A stretch of 64,000 nucleotides of DNA. Origin: Dissophora ornata. Taxonomy: Eukaryota > Mortierellomycota > Mortierellomycetes > Mortierellales > Mortierellaceae. The stretch covers positions 1 to 64,000 of the forward strand of contig MU616653.1 in assembly GCA_025201705.1 (NCBI GenBank), read 5' to 3'. Made by a program: the position numbers and the translations under genes. Positions within the stretch are counted from its first letter, which is position 1. The number at the start of each line of letters is the position of its first letter. The notes below the pieces were generated by a model. The model worked only from the letters and a program-made list of their open reading frames with translations. It did not search any database and was not told the origin of the DNA. Below, one piece after another: positions 1 through 9,827 of this stretch.

Positions 1-244
1 TTTTTTCGTTCGCTTTCGTGTTGTTGTCAAAGCATTGTAATTGCAATATGAGACGTTCAAACAGCCATCCCATCTCTGGGGCCAAGTTCCTCTGCTTTTT
101 TTTAGTTTGGACAGGCATCCAGTATTTATTGATGTATATAATAAGAGTGTTATCCAGGCACTACCAGGAGAAGGCAAGAAATGGAAGCGAGCTTCTATAT
201 GATGGAAAATTAAAATAGTTTCTAGATCGAACCCTTTTTTTTTT

Positions 245-931
245 TTACAAGGCACGGAGGTCAGCCTCCAACTGGACCTTGGCATAGAGCACAGCCCAGA
301 CCTTGGTCCAAGTCTGGATGTGGACATCAATGTTGGAAGCAATGAGGAGACGGCCCTTGATTTTAGCATTAACGAGAGCGGCATTGACTTCAACCTCACG
401 GATAATGACCTTGGCGCGGGCACGGATGTGAGCGGGGAGATCGGCCTTGACGGTGACCCAGAGCTGGCTGATGAGGATGTTAATATCGGTGTTGACCCGG
501 ACAACAATGTCGTGAGCGTTCTTCGTGATGCAATCGGTCTCAAAGATAGGGCAGATGTCAACGATGACCTTGCGGACAGCGGCCGTGATGTGGGTGATGA
601 CAATGGCCTTGGCATTAGCATCGACCTTGGCCTTGATGTCGCCATGGAGCTCAGCCCTGGCGCTCAAGCGGATCTTCTCGACATCGAGTTTAGCTTTGAC
701 AAGGCCGCCGAGGATGTTAGCATCGAGGTCGAGGGCGAGGTCGACATCGGCGCAGACATTGGTGGTGATTGTGGTGCAGGAGTCAACAACGACCTTAGTG
801 TGGACTTTGGCGATGAGGTTGACAACAGCATCAAGGTTGTTGCGTTCGCGTTTCATCAACGCGGGAGCAGCCTGGGAGGCGGAGAAGAGGGTGAGGGCCA
901 AGACGGCAGGGACGAAGGTGGAGATTCTCAT
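245..931 (-). CDS. small secreted protein, function unknown (228 aa)
   Basis: Intronless reading frame of 228 residues. I start at the ATG at 931 rather than the in-frame upstream ATG at 1054, because 931 gives a clean signal peptide: MRIS, a hydrophobic core, then an Ala-rich cleavage region near residue 22. A Lys-Arg (LMKRER) follows shortly after cleavage and could be a Kex2-type site. The mature part is rich in Ala, Val, Asp and Lys, predicted mostly helical, and has only four cysteines in two close pairs (C-x7-C and C-x6-C), which could form two disulphides. No known domain is recognised. A TATA-like box lies at 1060-1067. Small size, secretion and paired cysteines resemble effector-like or surface proteins, but that is only a possibility. 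Confidence 0.7.
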   Translation of the reverse strand: MRISTFVPAVLALTLFSASQAAPALMKRERNNLDAVVNLIAKVHTKVVVDSCTTITTNVCADVDLALDLDANILGGLVKAKLDVEKIRLSARAELHGDIKAKVDANAKAIVITHITAAVRKVIVDICPIFETDCITKNAHDIVVRVNTDINILISQLWVTVKADLPAHIRARAKVIIREVEVNAALVNAKIKGRLLIASNIDVHIQTWTKVWAVLYAKVQLEADLRAL

Positions 932-3863
932 TTTCGGTTTAGGGTTTGAGAGGGGGGGTTGCTTGGCTGCTTGTTTTGAGGCTGTAGGAAGTTGCTGTGG
1001 AAGCTGTGAAGACTGTTGTGAGATGGAGAACAAAAAAAAAATGGGAGTGATCACGATAGCTTATATAGATTTTTTTTTTAATTGTTGATGTTGTTGTTGC
1101 TGAGTCTTGGTCATCAATATCCGCGTGTTGGAGTTATTTTTTTTTCGCGTCCTAGATTCCGGTGAAGCTTGCGTGTATGAGGACCTCCTTGAAGAGAAAT
1201 GGCTACCCGATATCTCTGTGCTCTCACATATTGAGACGCGATTTTGATGCATCGCGATTTGATGTCCGATGTTACACAATGCAGGATGTACGGTGGGCTC
1301 GTCTAATTGTGGCCCGGGAGTTCATGGAGGACTCTGACTTTTCAAACACTATAGTAAAAAAAACATATATTCTATATTAATAGCCGCGTTTCTGCACTCC
1401 CAACTGCCAGAACGAGGACAATTATAAATTATAAAGGCACGAAATTCTAGGAGAGAGACGAGGGAGTGGAGGAAGGGATTTTTGAGGAACCAAAAAATCG
1501 ATAAAATTTGAGTGAGAGGAGAGCGCGAGAGAGGAGAGTGGAGGAAAAGCGGGGGATTTTCTTTTTTTTCAAAGGAGCGGAGGCAATTAACTGGGAAAGG
1601 AACAAAGGCGCCTCTCATTCAAATTCTTCTGTGGTCAGTATACATTGTGCGCGCCGTCGCGCGCTTTGGCGGTCGTAAAGACAACGTGATGAGTTACCGA
1701 ATTCCGGCTCTCATTCTGGAACCTCTGGAAGGGATGGAAAAACAAGAACGATGATTTCACGCCACAAGTTTTGCTCACGCAAATGGGGATCCAAGATTCT
1801 AGAGTAAAGCCCAAGCGGACATCATCCTCCTATTATGGCTCTTCCTGGTAAATGAGCTCCTGTTTTTTGTGCAACAGAAGCTCATTTGAGTGTACACGCG
1901 TGTCCTTTTTGATCGTGGAGGTGTAAGGCTCAGAGGGTCAGAGCTGGGGGGGAAAAAATGTGGCACAGAAAAAAAATGAGGTAGCTCTCCAATTCGGCAC
2001 AGTGCTCCAATAGGAGGATATCATAGGAGTACCCATGACTTTACAATGCGCGCAAAGAAAAACTGCGGCATATCCTGAACTCCTGCGCCCAAAGAGCCAA
2101 GCGCTTTGATCACGATCTGTTATCAACACAACTATAAGGCCGTGACTGCACAACCATGAGCATTCGCAAAGCATGGCGGTCATGTCTTCCACCAGAAATG
2201 ATTTACGGTGAATGATGGAATACGCTTAACTGAAATAAACCGTAAGCGCCCTGATTTCCTGCGGATGCTCCTCCAGCTCTTCCAGCTTCTCGAGCTCCTT
2301 CTCTCTCTCTCTCTCTCCTGGCCTCCTCGCTCTAGGCTCATTTACATGTAGAGTTGATGCCTGTCTCCTAGTCATACACTTTTATTTGCCTGCACTCCTA
2401 ACTTTATTCACTGTTCTTGTTCAGTTGCTGGTACAAAGAAATGAGATCTTATGCGATTCCTCGTTATCCTGTCTCATATCCTCGCTACACGACGCGTTCG
2501 CTATTACCACCTCGATTCCTTTTTGGGGGGACCCTCGCTGTTTCCGTTGAGGCTATAATAGAATGGAAATGGTCAAATATCCATGCTGGATCGGAACCCG
2601 CCACTGGAATTATGACATGCGGGAAACCTCCGATGGAATAGAGTTTATTATGTCGAGGTAGGGCCATCTGCGTTTCCGCCTGCATAGTTTTTTTCTTTTC
2701 TTCAGTGAGAAACTGGAACCATAAGTCCATAACCTCCGCTCTCCCATCTGTCAGAATGGTCCCCTCTCCCCTCTGGAATGTTTCGCGCATGCCTCCTAAA
2801 CCATATTTTTTCTATTTTCTCCAGTAGAGCCACAAAGATTGGCGCGGCACGATTTGATCAATCGCATCGCGAAAAAGGTGAAATATCTTTTATTTTTTCA
2901 CAAGGATAGACATGTATACTAATGGCAAGGGAAAGGCATGCCGTTACCGGAAATTGCCTGGATCCGTCTTTTTTTTTTTTAGGCCCTCTAAAATTACTTG
3001 ATCCCTTCTGTCTCCTGTCTGCTTTCCCCACAGGCCCGATTTTCCGTTCGGCACCCAGGGATGATATACTTGTTTGATTTATTGCGGTGGTGGGGGAAAA
3101 AGGATGTAAGGATGGCCAAGGAGAGAGGGCTGTGAGAACAAAAAAAAAAAAAACATGTCCTCAACGATAGCGACACGAAAAAAAAACCAAAATATATTGT
3201 AAGCACTACAAGACCTTGTAACGGCTTATAAACGGGTTTTGTTTTCTGCTCTGAGGCTTCTTGGCTCCTGCATCGCGCCATTGCACGGGATCTGAAGTGC
3301 CAATCCTCGCGATTCGCACGCGGAGATGCGTGGCTGATCGATGAGGCTGTTATCATTGGATGAAGCCTTTTTTTTTTTTTTTTTTTTTTTTTTTGGAGGC
3401 ACTAGTATTGTTTAATGAGTTATTTGCAGCTCAGTCGCTCATCGTTTTAAGAGGCAACAGAAAAGATCCTGCAGGAACATTCGCCATTCAGAAACGCTCA
3501 GCGTTTTTACATGGAAACGCGACAAGGGCGACTGACGAAACTTGCAGGTTCCTTCGTATGATGATCAGCCTGAGTCGAGAGGAGTGTTTCGATCCTGCAT
3601 ATTGTCATATCCTTATATTCACGAGCGTTTTGGAGTAGGTTGTGCTTACCAGCGCATGTTGTCAATAGGTCAAAAAAAAAAAGGACCCGGTCCGGCGGTT
3701 TTCGCCTTGAAGACCGATAAACATGCCAAGTGAACCATAAGAACAAGACAGGATCCTACGGAATATCCATTGCGAAAAAACAGACAAAAGACCCTCCCCT
3801 AGACAGTTATCAGGCAAACAATCCAACCAAAAACTAAGAGGACACTCAGCAACAAATACAAGC
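932..3863. other. gene-poor stretch
   Basis: No reading frame here has convincing coding character. It holds the upstream region of the secreted-protein gene, a CT dinucleotide run near 2300-2320, an A run near 3140, and a T run of about 27 bases at 3368-3394. Short frames on both strands look random and rich in low-complexity translation. Confidence 0.5.
1060..1067 (-). promoter_or_regulatory. TATA-like box of the secreted-protein gene
   Basis: Read on the minus strand this is TATATAAG, about 130 bases before the chosen ATG at 931. Placement is plausible for a fungal promoter with a short leader, but unproven. Confidence 0.4.
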
Positions 3864-4184
3864 TTGGAATATCATGAGGTGAAATGCCACGCGTACATGT
3901 GCTTGAAACCTGGACATCTTGCCCCGAATCCTGTAGAACCAAGAACAAGACACCAACCCCTTATCCAACGCAGCAATACCGAACTCTCTTCTACCCAAGA
4001 TGGTGGAGACACTGAGATCGACATCATCAATATTGATAACTTTCTTCAGGAAAACACACTCAGGGCAAAGTCCCGATATATCCAGTCTTTTAAACTGGAG
4101 GCCAACGGCGTCAGGATTATAGTATTGATCGACTCTAGCCGCAACTCTACCGTGATTCACGAGGAATCGCACTGCAAGGATTGA
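3864..4184 (+). pseudogene. retrotransposon gag zinc-knuckle / protease relic
   Basis: A 106-residue frame carries two decayed retroelement landmarks in the expected order. Near its start is a damaged zinc knuckle: KCHAYMC, then LKPGHLAPN with Pro where the last Cys should be. Near its end is VLIDSSRNSTVIHEE, which resembles the catalytic loop of a retropepsin, with D-S-S in place of D-S/T-G. No reverse transcriptase or integrase follows. This fits a remnant of an LTR (probably Ty3-like) element; no flanking long terminal repeats were recognised. The opposite-strand frame over the same bases is a shadow. Confidence 0.45.
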
Positions 4185-4199
4185 GAATCTTATAAACAC

Positions 4200-4922
4200 G
4201 AGATTTTCTTGCGTTTTTTGACGCGTATTATTTTTTTCTCGGCCATGATTAACATCGATCTAGTGCAATTTCGTAACGAAAGCCAGTAATGGTGACTAAG
4301 TGGACTTGCAAACTCCTCCACCAAACTAAGCACAGTACTCACAGGCGCTGTTATATTCAACCTCTAGAAACAAAGCAATCATCCTTACTTCTGAATGCAG
4401 GCGACCTGCTACACCTTACTGCTTAGTTTCATAAAAAACAGATATTTTGCCTAAATGAGCTTGTATCGTCTTTCGCAGAGGGATCCCTGGCACCCAAAGG
4501 TTGGGCTTGGTACTTACTTCAAAAGTCAATATGCCCTCCATCCATGCTTTTTTCGCACATTTATCCTGAATCTCGGCTAATGCTCCTACCCCACGCTTGC
4601 TCTGTGGTCCCCCCAAAAGCTGTTTACTCAAAAATTGGTGGCAACCTCAAAAACGCAGTCCCGCTCTGGGCGAATTCCAGGCACATGGGCACTTCCAGCG
4701 CTGAACAGATGGTTACGTTGCGATTATTATTCTACACTGCGATTTAATTCGCCGTAGGGTTTTATTTCGTTGTGCCAGAAGATCATCCTGAACTCGTTAC
4801 TGCTATGAACATTAATGAATGTGTTATGTTCGCAGTAAGATCCACTCCCTACAACTGCCATATCATAGATTAAACAGTGAAGCTTTAGTTGAGGAAAATA
4901 TGTGCATTATTTATTACTATTA
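4200..4922. other. intergenic, possibly decayed retroelement sequence
   Basis: Follows the gag/protease relic and runs to the 3' end of SWC5. Short frames occur on both strands, none with recognisable domains. It could be further decayed element sequence. Confidence 0.3.
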
Positions 4923-6101
4923 CTATTTCTTCTTCTTCAGCATCTGATACTCTATATCACGACGCTCGTCCGTCCGTTGCAAGAACGCGACCTTTTCCAT
5001 ATAACCATCCTTATTGTGGTGTTTCAACTCATCCTCAATGCCCTCTTTGCCCACAAAGTTATTCCAGTCCAACTTCGATTTCTCGAGTGTGTTCAGCTTT
5101 GGCGGTTTCTTTACCCCATAAGTCGCTGCTAGTTCGTCAAGAGTCGATTTCTTTCGAACGTAGCGAACAGGTCCCTTTTTCGAAAGCGAATCCAAAATGG
5201 ACGGGCGTGTTGTTACACGCGGACCGCCGGTAGCTATTGATGACGATGTGGATGGTGTGGATGTTGATGTAGAGATTGGGGTGGTGGTGGTAGTAGTAGT
5301 GTTAGACGGTTCGGCCGTGAGACTGATGGCCGTTGAGATTATTGAATCGTGAACAATTTCTGACGATGGTGCTGATGTTGACGATGATATGGATGTTGAT
5401 GGTGACGCTGTTGATGCTGATGTGGACAGTGTGTTGTTGTTGTCGTTGCCTGTTTTGTTCTTCTGTGCCGCATCCCTGGCTTCCTTCGAGTTCTCCGGTA
5501 CGTCCTTTGTAACCGTTACTGTTTCACCCGCAAAATCATATGTCGTCGTAATCGTCACCATCTTTGCAGACTCTGATTGGGATGTCCCAGATCCACCAGA
5601 TCCCGAGGATCCCGTTGACGCTGCTGCCAAGAGTTCTGGCCTCGAGGTTGGTTTCGAGATGGGTGTATTCAATTCTTTCCAGAGCGCATCAAGTCTATCC
5701 TTCTTGTTCAATGCCTCGGCCTGATTTACAAGCTCACTGTCGACTCTGTGCTTCTTGGAAGCGTCGCTTTCGTCAAAAGGTGAACCGTTGATGCGCCGTT
5801 TGCCTGAGCGAGTTGTTGTGTATTCTTCCCCTGCTTCTGTATCATGTGTGTGTTGCTCAGTATCGCTGTCGTCGGCGTCATCTTCTCCCTCACTCTGAAT
5901 ATCGCCCTTGTCTATTACGAGGAACAGTAATAAAAAATAAATAAAAAAACAAAGGTTAACAAAAGTCGCAATGGGATGGAGTCGAAAAGTAAAAGCCTAG
6001 GAACAAGACTTGCCATCGGGAACGTAGTCTTCGTCGTCACTGGAATCAGAATCGGATTCGACGTCTGGCTTTGGAGGTTTCTCTGCTGCAGGTTTGGCCA
6101 T
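4923..6101 (-). CDS. SWC5: SWR1-complex subunit SWC5 / CFDP1-like (BCNT domain)
   Basis: Model: exon 1 6014..6101, intron 5912..6013, exon 2 4923..5911; 358 residues. The protein is acidic and Ser/Thr-rich at the N-terminus and in the middle, then ends in a BCNT-C domain over roughly the last 72 residues (LDELAATYGVKKPPKLNTLE, WNNFVGKEG, VAFLQRTDER), the hallmark of Swc5/CFDP1. In yeast this subunit helps the SWR1 remodeller exchange H2A for H2A.Z in nucleosomes, in the nucleus. The intron is GC-AG: exon 1 ends GATG and the intron starts GCAAGT, while the acceptor is ATAG. Only this junction keeps the acidic frame open; the nearby GT gives the wrong phase. The start sits 191 bases from the divergent LYR gene, suggesting a shared promoter. 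Confidence 0.85.
5912..6013 (-). other. GC-AG intron of SWC5
   Basis: A 102-base intron with donor GCAAGT (6013 downward) and acceptor ATAG ending at 5912. It joins GAT-G to AC-AAG and preserves an acidic frame typical of Swc5. A GT lies three bases further in but would shift the frame. Confidence 0.75.
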
Positions 6102-6292
6102 GGTGTGATGTGATGTGTTTGCTGATGGTTTGACGGATGGAGAAACAGAAAGAACGATCGTTTCTTGCGTCTGGTGGTGCGCATCAAACCGATCGAGTGA
6201 CTGCGTTTATTATATGTGTTTGCTGGAATAAGATCAACACCACCGGTTCCTGAAATCCCCTCCGTCTCATTCCCTATAAATCCATTCCAACC

Positions 6293-6899
6293 ATGACAGG
6301 GCCAACTAACGCCGCCACGGCGTTGTCGCAACCAAAGAGAGTTTTGGAACTCTATCGCAAGTTGCTCAAAATTGGCAAGGCCATGCCGACAGAGACACGC
6401 TCGACTTTGGTCCTCACCCGTGTCAAGGCTGATTTTCGAGCAAATAAGGCTGAGAAGGACTCACAGGAGATCGAGGGCATGATCCAACTTGCTGAGGTCC
6501 AAGTTGATAACCTCGAGGTTAGTTGTTGTTGTTTCTTGTGTGTTTTCATAAACGAACACTTGCTTTTGTTAATTGAACGTATTGGGTGATTAAACGCCGC
6601 CGTGACTAAATATGTACCGGAATCCGATCTGACCTCTATCCAATGTCCAGATCCAGCGAGATCACCTTACAGAGCTGTCCAAGAACCCCAATTTGATCAT
6701 TCCGGTTGACATCCATAAGAACGCTAAGCCAAGAATCTCAAAGTTCATGAAGGGCCCGCCTCTGAGTTGGGAACGGAGAGCTGCGCAGGACGCCAAGGAT
6801 AAGGCGAGGCAACAACAACAACAACAACAGGATCAGCAAATATCAGAGAAACCACGACATGGCTCCCCAGGGCATAGCTGTAAAAACCATAAGCATTGA
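6293..6899 (+). CDS. LYR-motif (Complex1_LYR family) mitochondrial protein
   Basis: Model: exons 6293..6517 and 6651..6899; 157 residues. The donor is GTTAGT after a Glu codon and the acceptor is CAG, both phase 0. The LYR motif is at residues 20-22 (VLELYRKLLK), followed by Arg/Lys-rich helices (TLVLTRVKADFRANK, EIEGMIQLAEVQVDNLE) as in LYRM proteins. These small mitochondrial matrix proteins bind acyl-carrier protein and help assemble Fe-S proteins and respiratory complexes. The helix 2-3 pattern is closest in my reading to LYRM7/MZM1 (complex III assembly), but I cannot fix the subfamily. The C-terminal tail is unusually long for the family, with a seven-Gln run near residue 130. It is divergent from SWC5, 191 bases away. 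Confidence 0.75.
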
Positions 6900-7705
6900 A
6901 GCACTGAAACGCAATGGTGTAGTTCAGGACGCCACCCCGCAGCTTAACTACGGGTGCCGGTACAGTTTTCCCTCTGCCTTTCCCAGCTGGATTATACCAC
7001 TTGGTGTTGAGATCGCCACCGGTCATTCCGCAGTGGGATCGACTTTGCTAATAACATCTTGGAAGAGTCGAGTTGGATGGGTAGTCAAGGCAGTAACAGA
7101 GCTAGACTGAGACCTCCTGCGGATTAAATTATACGCCCCACAACCACTACCACCGCCACCACCACCACCACCAGGAACTACCAACCCGTTCGATATCGTT
7201 GATTTATTTGTCATACGGTATCTCTCCTCATGTTACATTTTGATATAGAGAACACGAAAGAGGATCAAATCCACCATTGGTTGGGGGAAAAAAAGTGATA
7301 TTATTGTACATATGTATTGTGTTTTTTTTCCGTCTCCATACGATGGATGAAGAAGGCTATGGGGGTAAAGATGCGTAAGCGAAGAATAAAGAGAAAGAAA
7401 AAGAAAAGACAGCAGAGGTATTGGGGAGTGTCCCTTCAGAGGGGAAAAGGACAAACAATAGAAGCGAAGAACAACGAGGGGAATTGAAAGAGTGAGGAGG
7501 GGAATATGAGGAGCTAGTAATAGTGCTTTCTATGAATGATACAAAGAAAAGTACTGTACAGAGATGATGTGATGCAGATGCGAAGAAAGATGACGACGAA
7601 CAAGGAGGAAATTAACAACTAGACCCTCAACAAAAACAAGAAAAACGTAAACTGTTACAAAAAAAAAACATTCAGAGTTTCCGATGAGAGTTGGGCCTCT
7701 TGTCT
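6900..7705. other. intergenic between convergent 3' ends
   Basis: Lies between the LYR gene (plus) and the carrier gene (minus). It has a CCACCA-type repeat near 7144-7175 (poly-Gly/Pro if translated) and A/G-rich tracts. No gene is supported. Confidence 0.4.
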
Positions 7706-9827
7706 CTAGATTTGCTCCTCTCGCCTGGCAATCACGCCCGCGGCTAATGAAGGCGTCGAGGACGACGGAGAAGACGAGGAGGCCGCGGGGCTCTCGTCCT
7801 TGGAATGGAGAATGACAGCTGATGAATTGCTGGAAGACTGGAGAGTAGAAGATCCCTCAATTAGGTGTCGCTTGAGCATGCCCAAGAAGACGAACGTGAG
7901 AGTGAAGTGTGGACCGATACGCATGAAATGGGTCGAGAATCCTTTGTAGAAAGCTAGTGGGCCCTCTGTGGTGAGGATGTTGCGGCAAGACTGCAGTGTT
8001 GTCTGGGATGTTGATTGCGATGACCGGTTATAAAGACGGATGCGACTGAGCAATACGAATAAGGTACTCGGTTAGCATGCAAAAATGGCGGGACGTAAAA
8101 AAAATACAGGGAATAAAACTTTGATCCGACAACTTACACGACATCCATGGGGTTCATTACAACGACACTAACGAACGCACTGACAAGCGAACTCATCATA
8201 TCCAGCATGACACCGTCTTGTGCGCCCCAATTGGTCCTGGCATGATCCTTGAGAAGCGAATAGGTCGTCAAGTTGGCAGCACTGCCGAACATCGAACGTG
8301 CAATCGAGATCACGGATCCACGGTAGAGAGTCGCGAATCCATCATTGGTGATAATTGTCCGGAGCGCAGAAAACGTGCCCTTGTACGCGTACTGGTTTCC
8401 GACGGCGGGTCCATTGGACGAATGAGACTGAAGACGAGTCTTGATAAGCTCAAAGGGGTTGGCACTGATGGCGCCCATGGCACCACAGGTTGCTCCTGCA
8501 ATCATTCGCTTCCAGGCCGGAGCAGTGCTAGCCTCACCGGGGTAGTTCAGAGGATGCATTGCATTAAGGATGGGGTCATAGAGACCAAGGCGGAAGATGT
8601 TTTTGGACGACTCTTTGAGGATGGCGGGGAAGAGGCCCTTCTGCAAACCACGCATGCCCTCGTGCCTGAAGGTCTTCACGAGGCAGTCCATGGAGGACTT
8701 GTAGACCTATCGGGTTACAGGCGCCAATAATAGCAAGAGGTGGATGGTGAGTATGGGTTGGTTGTTGTGATCATTGTCCCGTGCACGCGGGATATTTCGA
8801 AAAAGTCCAAGCCCGTGGGATTGTTGCGGTGTATGGATCACGCCTTCCGTTTTAGTCGAAATTGTTTCATTTGGTCCGCTTTGTTCCTTCGTCTCTCTTT
8901 GTGCGTCGTTGTTTCATTTCCTGTCTGTTCCTGACTGTTGACTGCAGCATCTGTCTTTTCTCTGTTTCCTTTGCTGTCTGTTCCAGAAATCCATTGCTGT
9001 GTATGTACGCCGTGTGTCTGTGTATCCGTGTGCAGCCCTCGACGGGAGGGCTGGAAGGTTGCAGCCCCACTGCTCTAAGCCGTTCTTTTCTTGATTTTGC
9101 TCTTCCGACCCCCCCAACAAAATAATAATAACTTCTGCCTGTGTCCATCCATCCAGGTCTTTCGGAAGACAAGAAAACCAAGGTCCAAAAAGATATCCGG
9201 GGTTGTGAATGGTGTGTGTTTGTGTTGTCACTTTGATGTTGGGTGGCTCTCTGCATGCAGCCTGTTACCATACCGCCTGCGTAGCTTATTTCCATCTGCT
9301 TCTTCTGCATGGCTCACGCTCTTCTCACGAGGTGCAAAATGTAATTATAAAGTAACAATCGAATACAAAATACAACAAACTCGAATCGTATGCGGGGTAA
9401 CATTTCGCTCTTTTTGGTTGGCTCTGCTCAGGTCTGGTTCATCATCTCTCCACTCCACTCTCTTATTCGCCGTGGGGGGAAAAAAACATAACCGATGAGG
9501 GATTGAAGTAACTGTAGTTCATAGCAGATCCCTGCTTCTCTTTACCTTTTCAGAAACTCTGACAATCTCTTTGCCATGCCTGCCTGGTTCCCTTGTCTTG
9601 ACAAATTCGCCCTGAAGCTGCAGGCGGACCTTGACAGTGTCAAACGGGTTGGTGAAGAGCACAGCCATGGATGGAGCCAGAGCGGAGATTGCAAAGTTCT
9701 CGAGTTGGGTCAGCTCCCTCTTGGTGGCAATACGGTTTTCCACCGCAGAGGGTGTCCTGGATTCAGACGGGTCAATGTCATTTGAGCCACCCAGCAACGG
9801 GGTACTCTTTGTCGTGAAGGTATTCAT
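7706..9827 (-). CDS. mitochondrial carrier, oxaloacetate carrier OAC1 / SLC25A34-35-like
   Basis: Model: exons 9546..9827, 8138..8706 and 7706..8045; 396 residues. All three tandem carrier signatures are present: TNPFDTVKVR (near residue 60), ANPFELIKTR and MNPMDVVRIR. The third repeat, reading VVVMNPMDVVRIRLYNRS, is characteristic of the OAC1/SLC25A34-35 branch, where it precedes a Leu-Tyr-Asn motif. Yeast Oac1 moves oxaloacetate, sulfate and related anions across the inner mitochondrial membrane. The third exon continues well beyond the last membrane segment with about 50 Ser/Ala-rich residues, so the protein is longer than the usual 300-330. Intron 1 (8707..9545, 839 bases) is long for this window. 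Substrate is inferred, not shown. Confidence 0.8.
8707..9545 (-). other. long first intron of the carrier gene
   Basis: An 839-base intron, donor GTAAAG and acceptor GATAG. Short frames on both strands inside it show no domain and no carrier repeat, so I see no missed exon. It is by far the longest intron in the left half of the window. Confidence 0.55.

Noticed and set aside
320..949. Plus-strand 209-residue frame over the secreted-protein gene
   Set aside because: Antisense shadow: Asp/Gly-rich translation with no signal, while the minus frame has a clean signal peptide.
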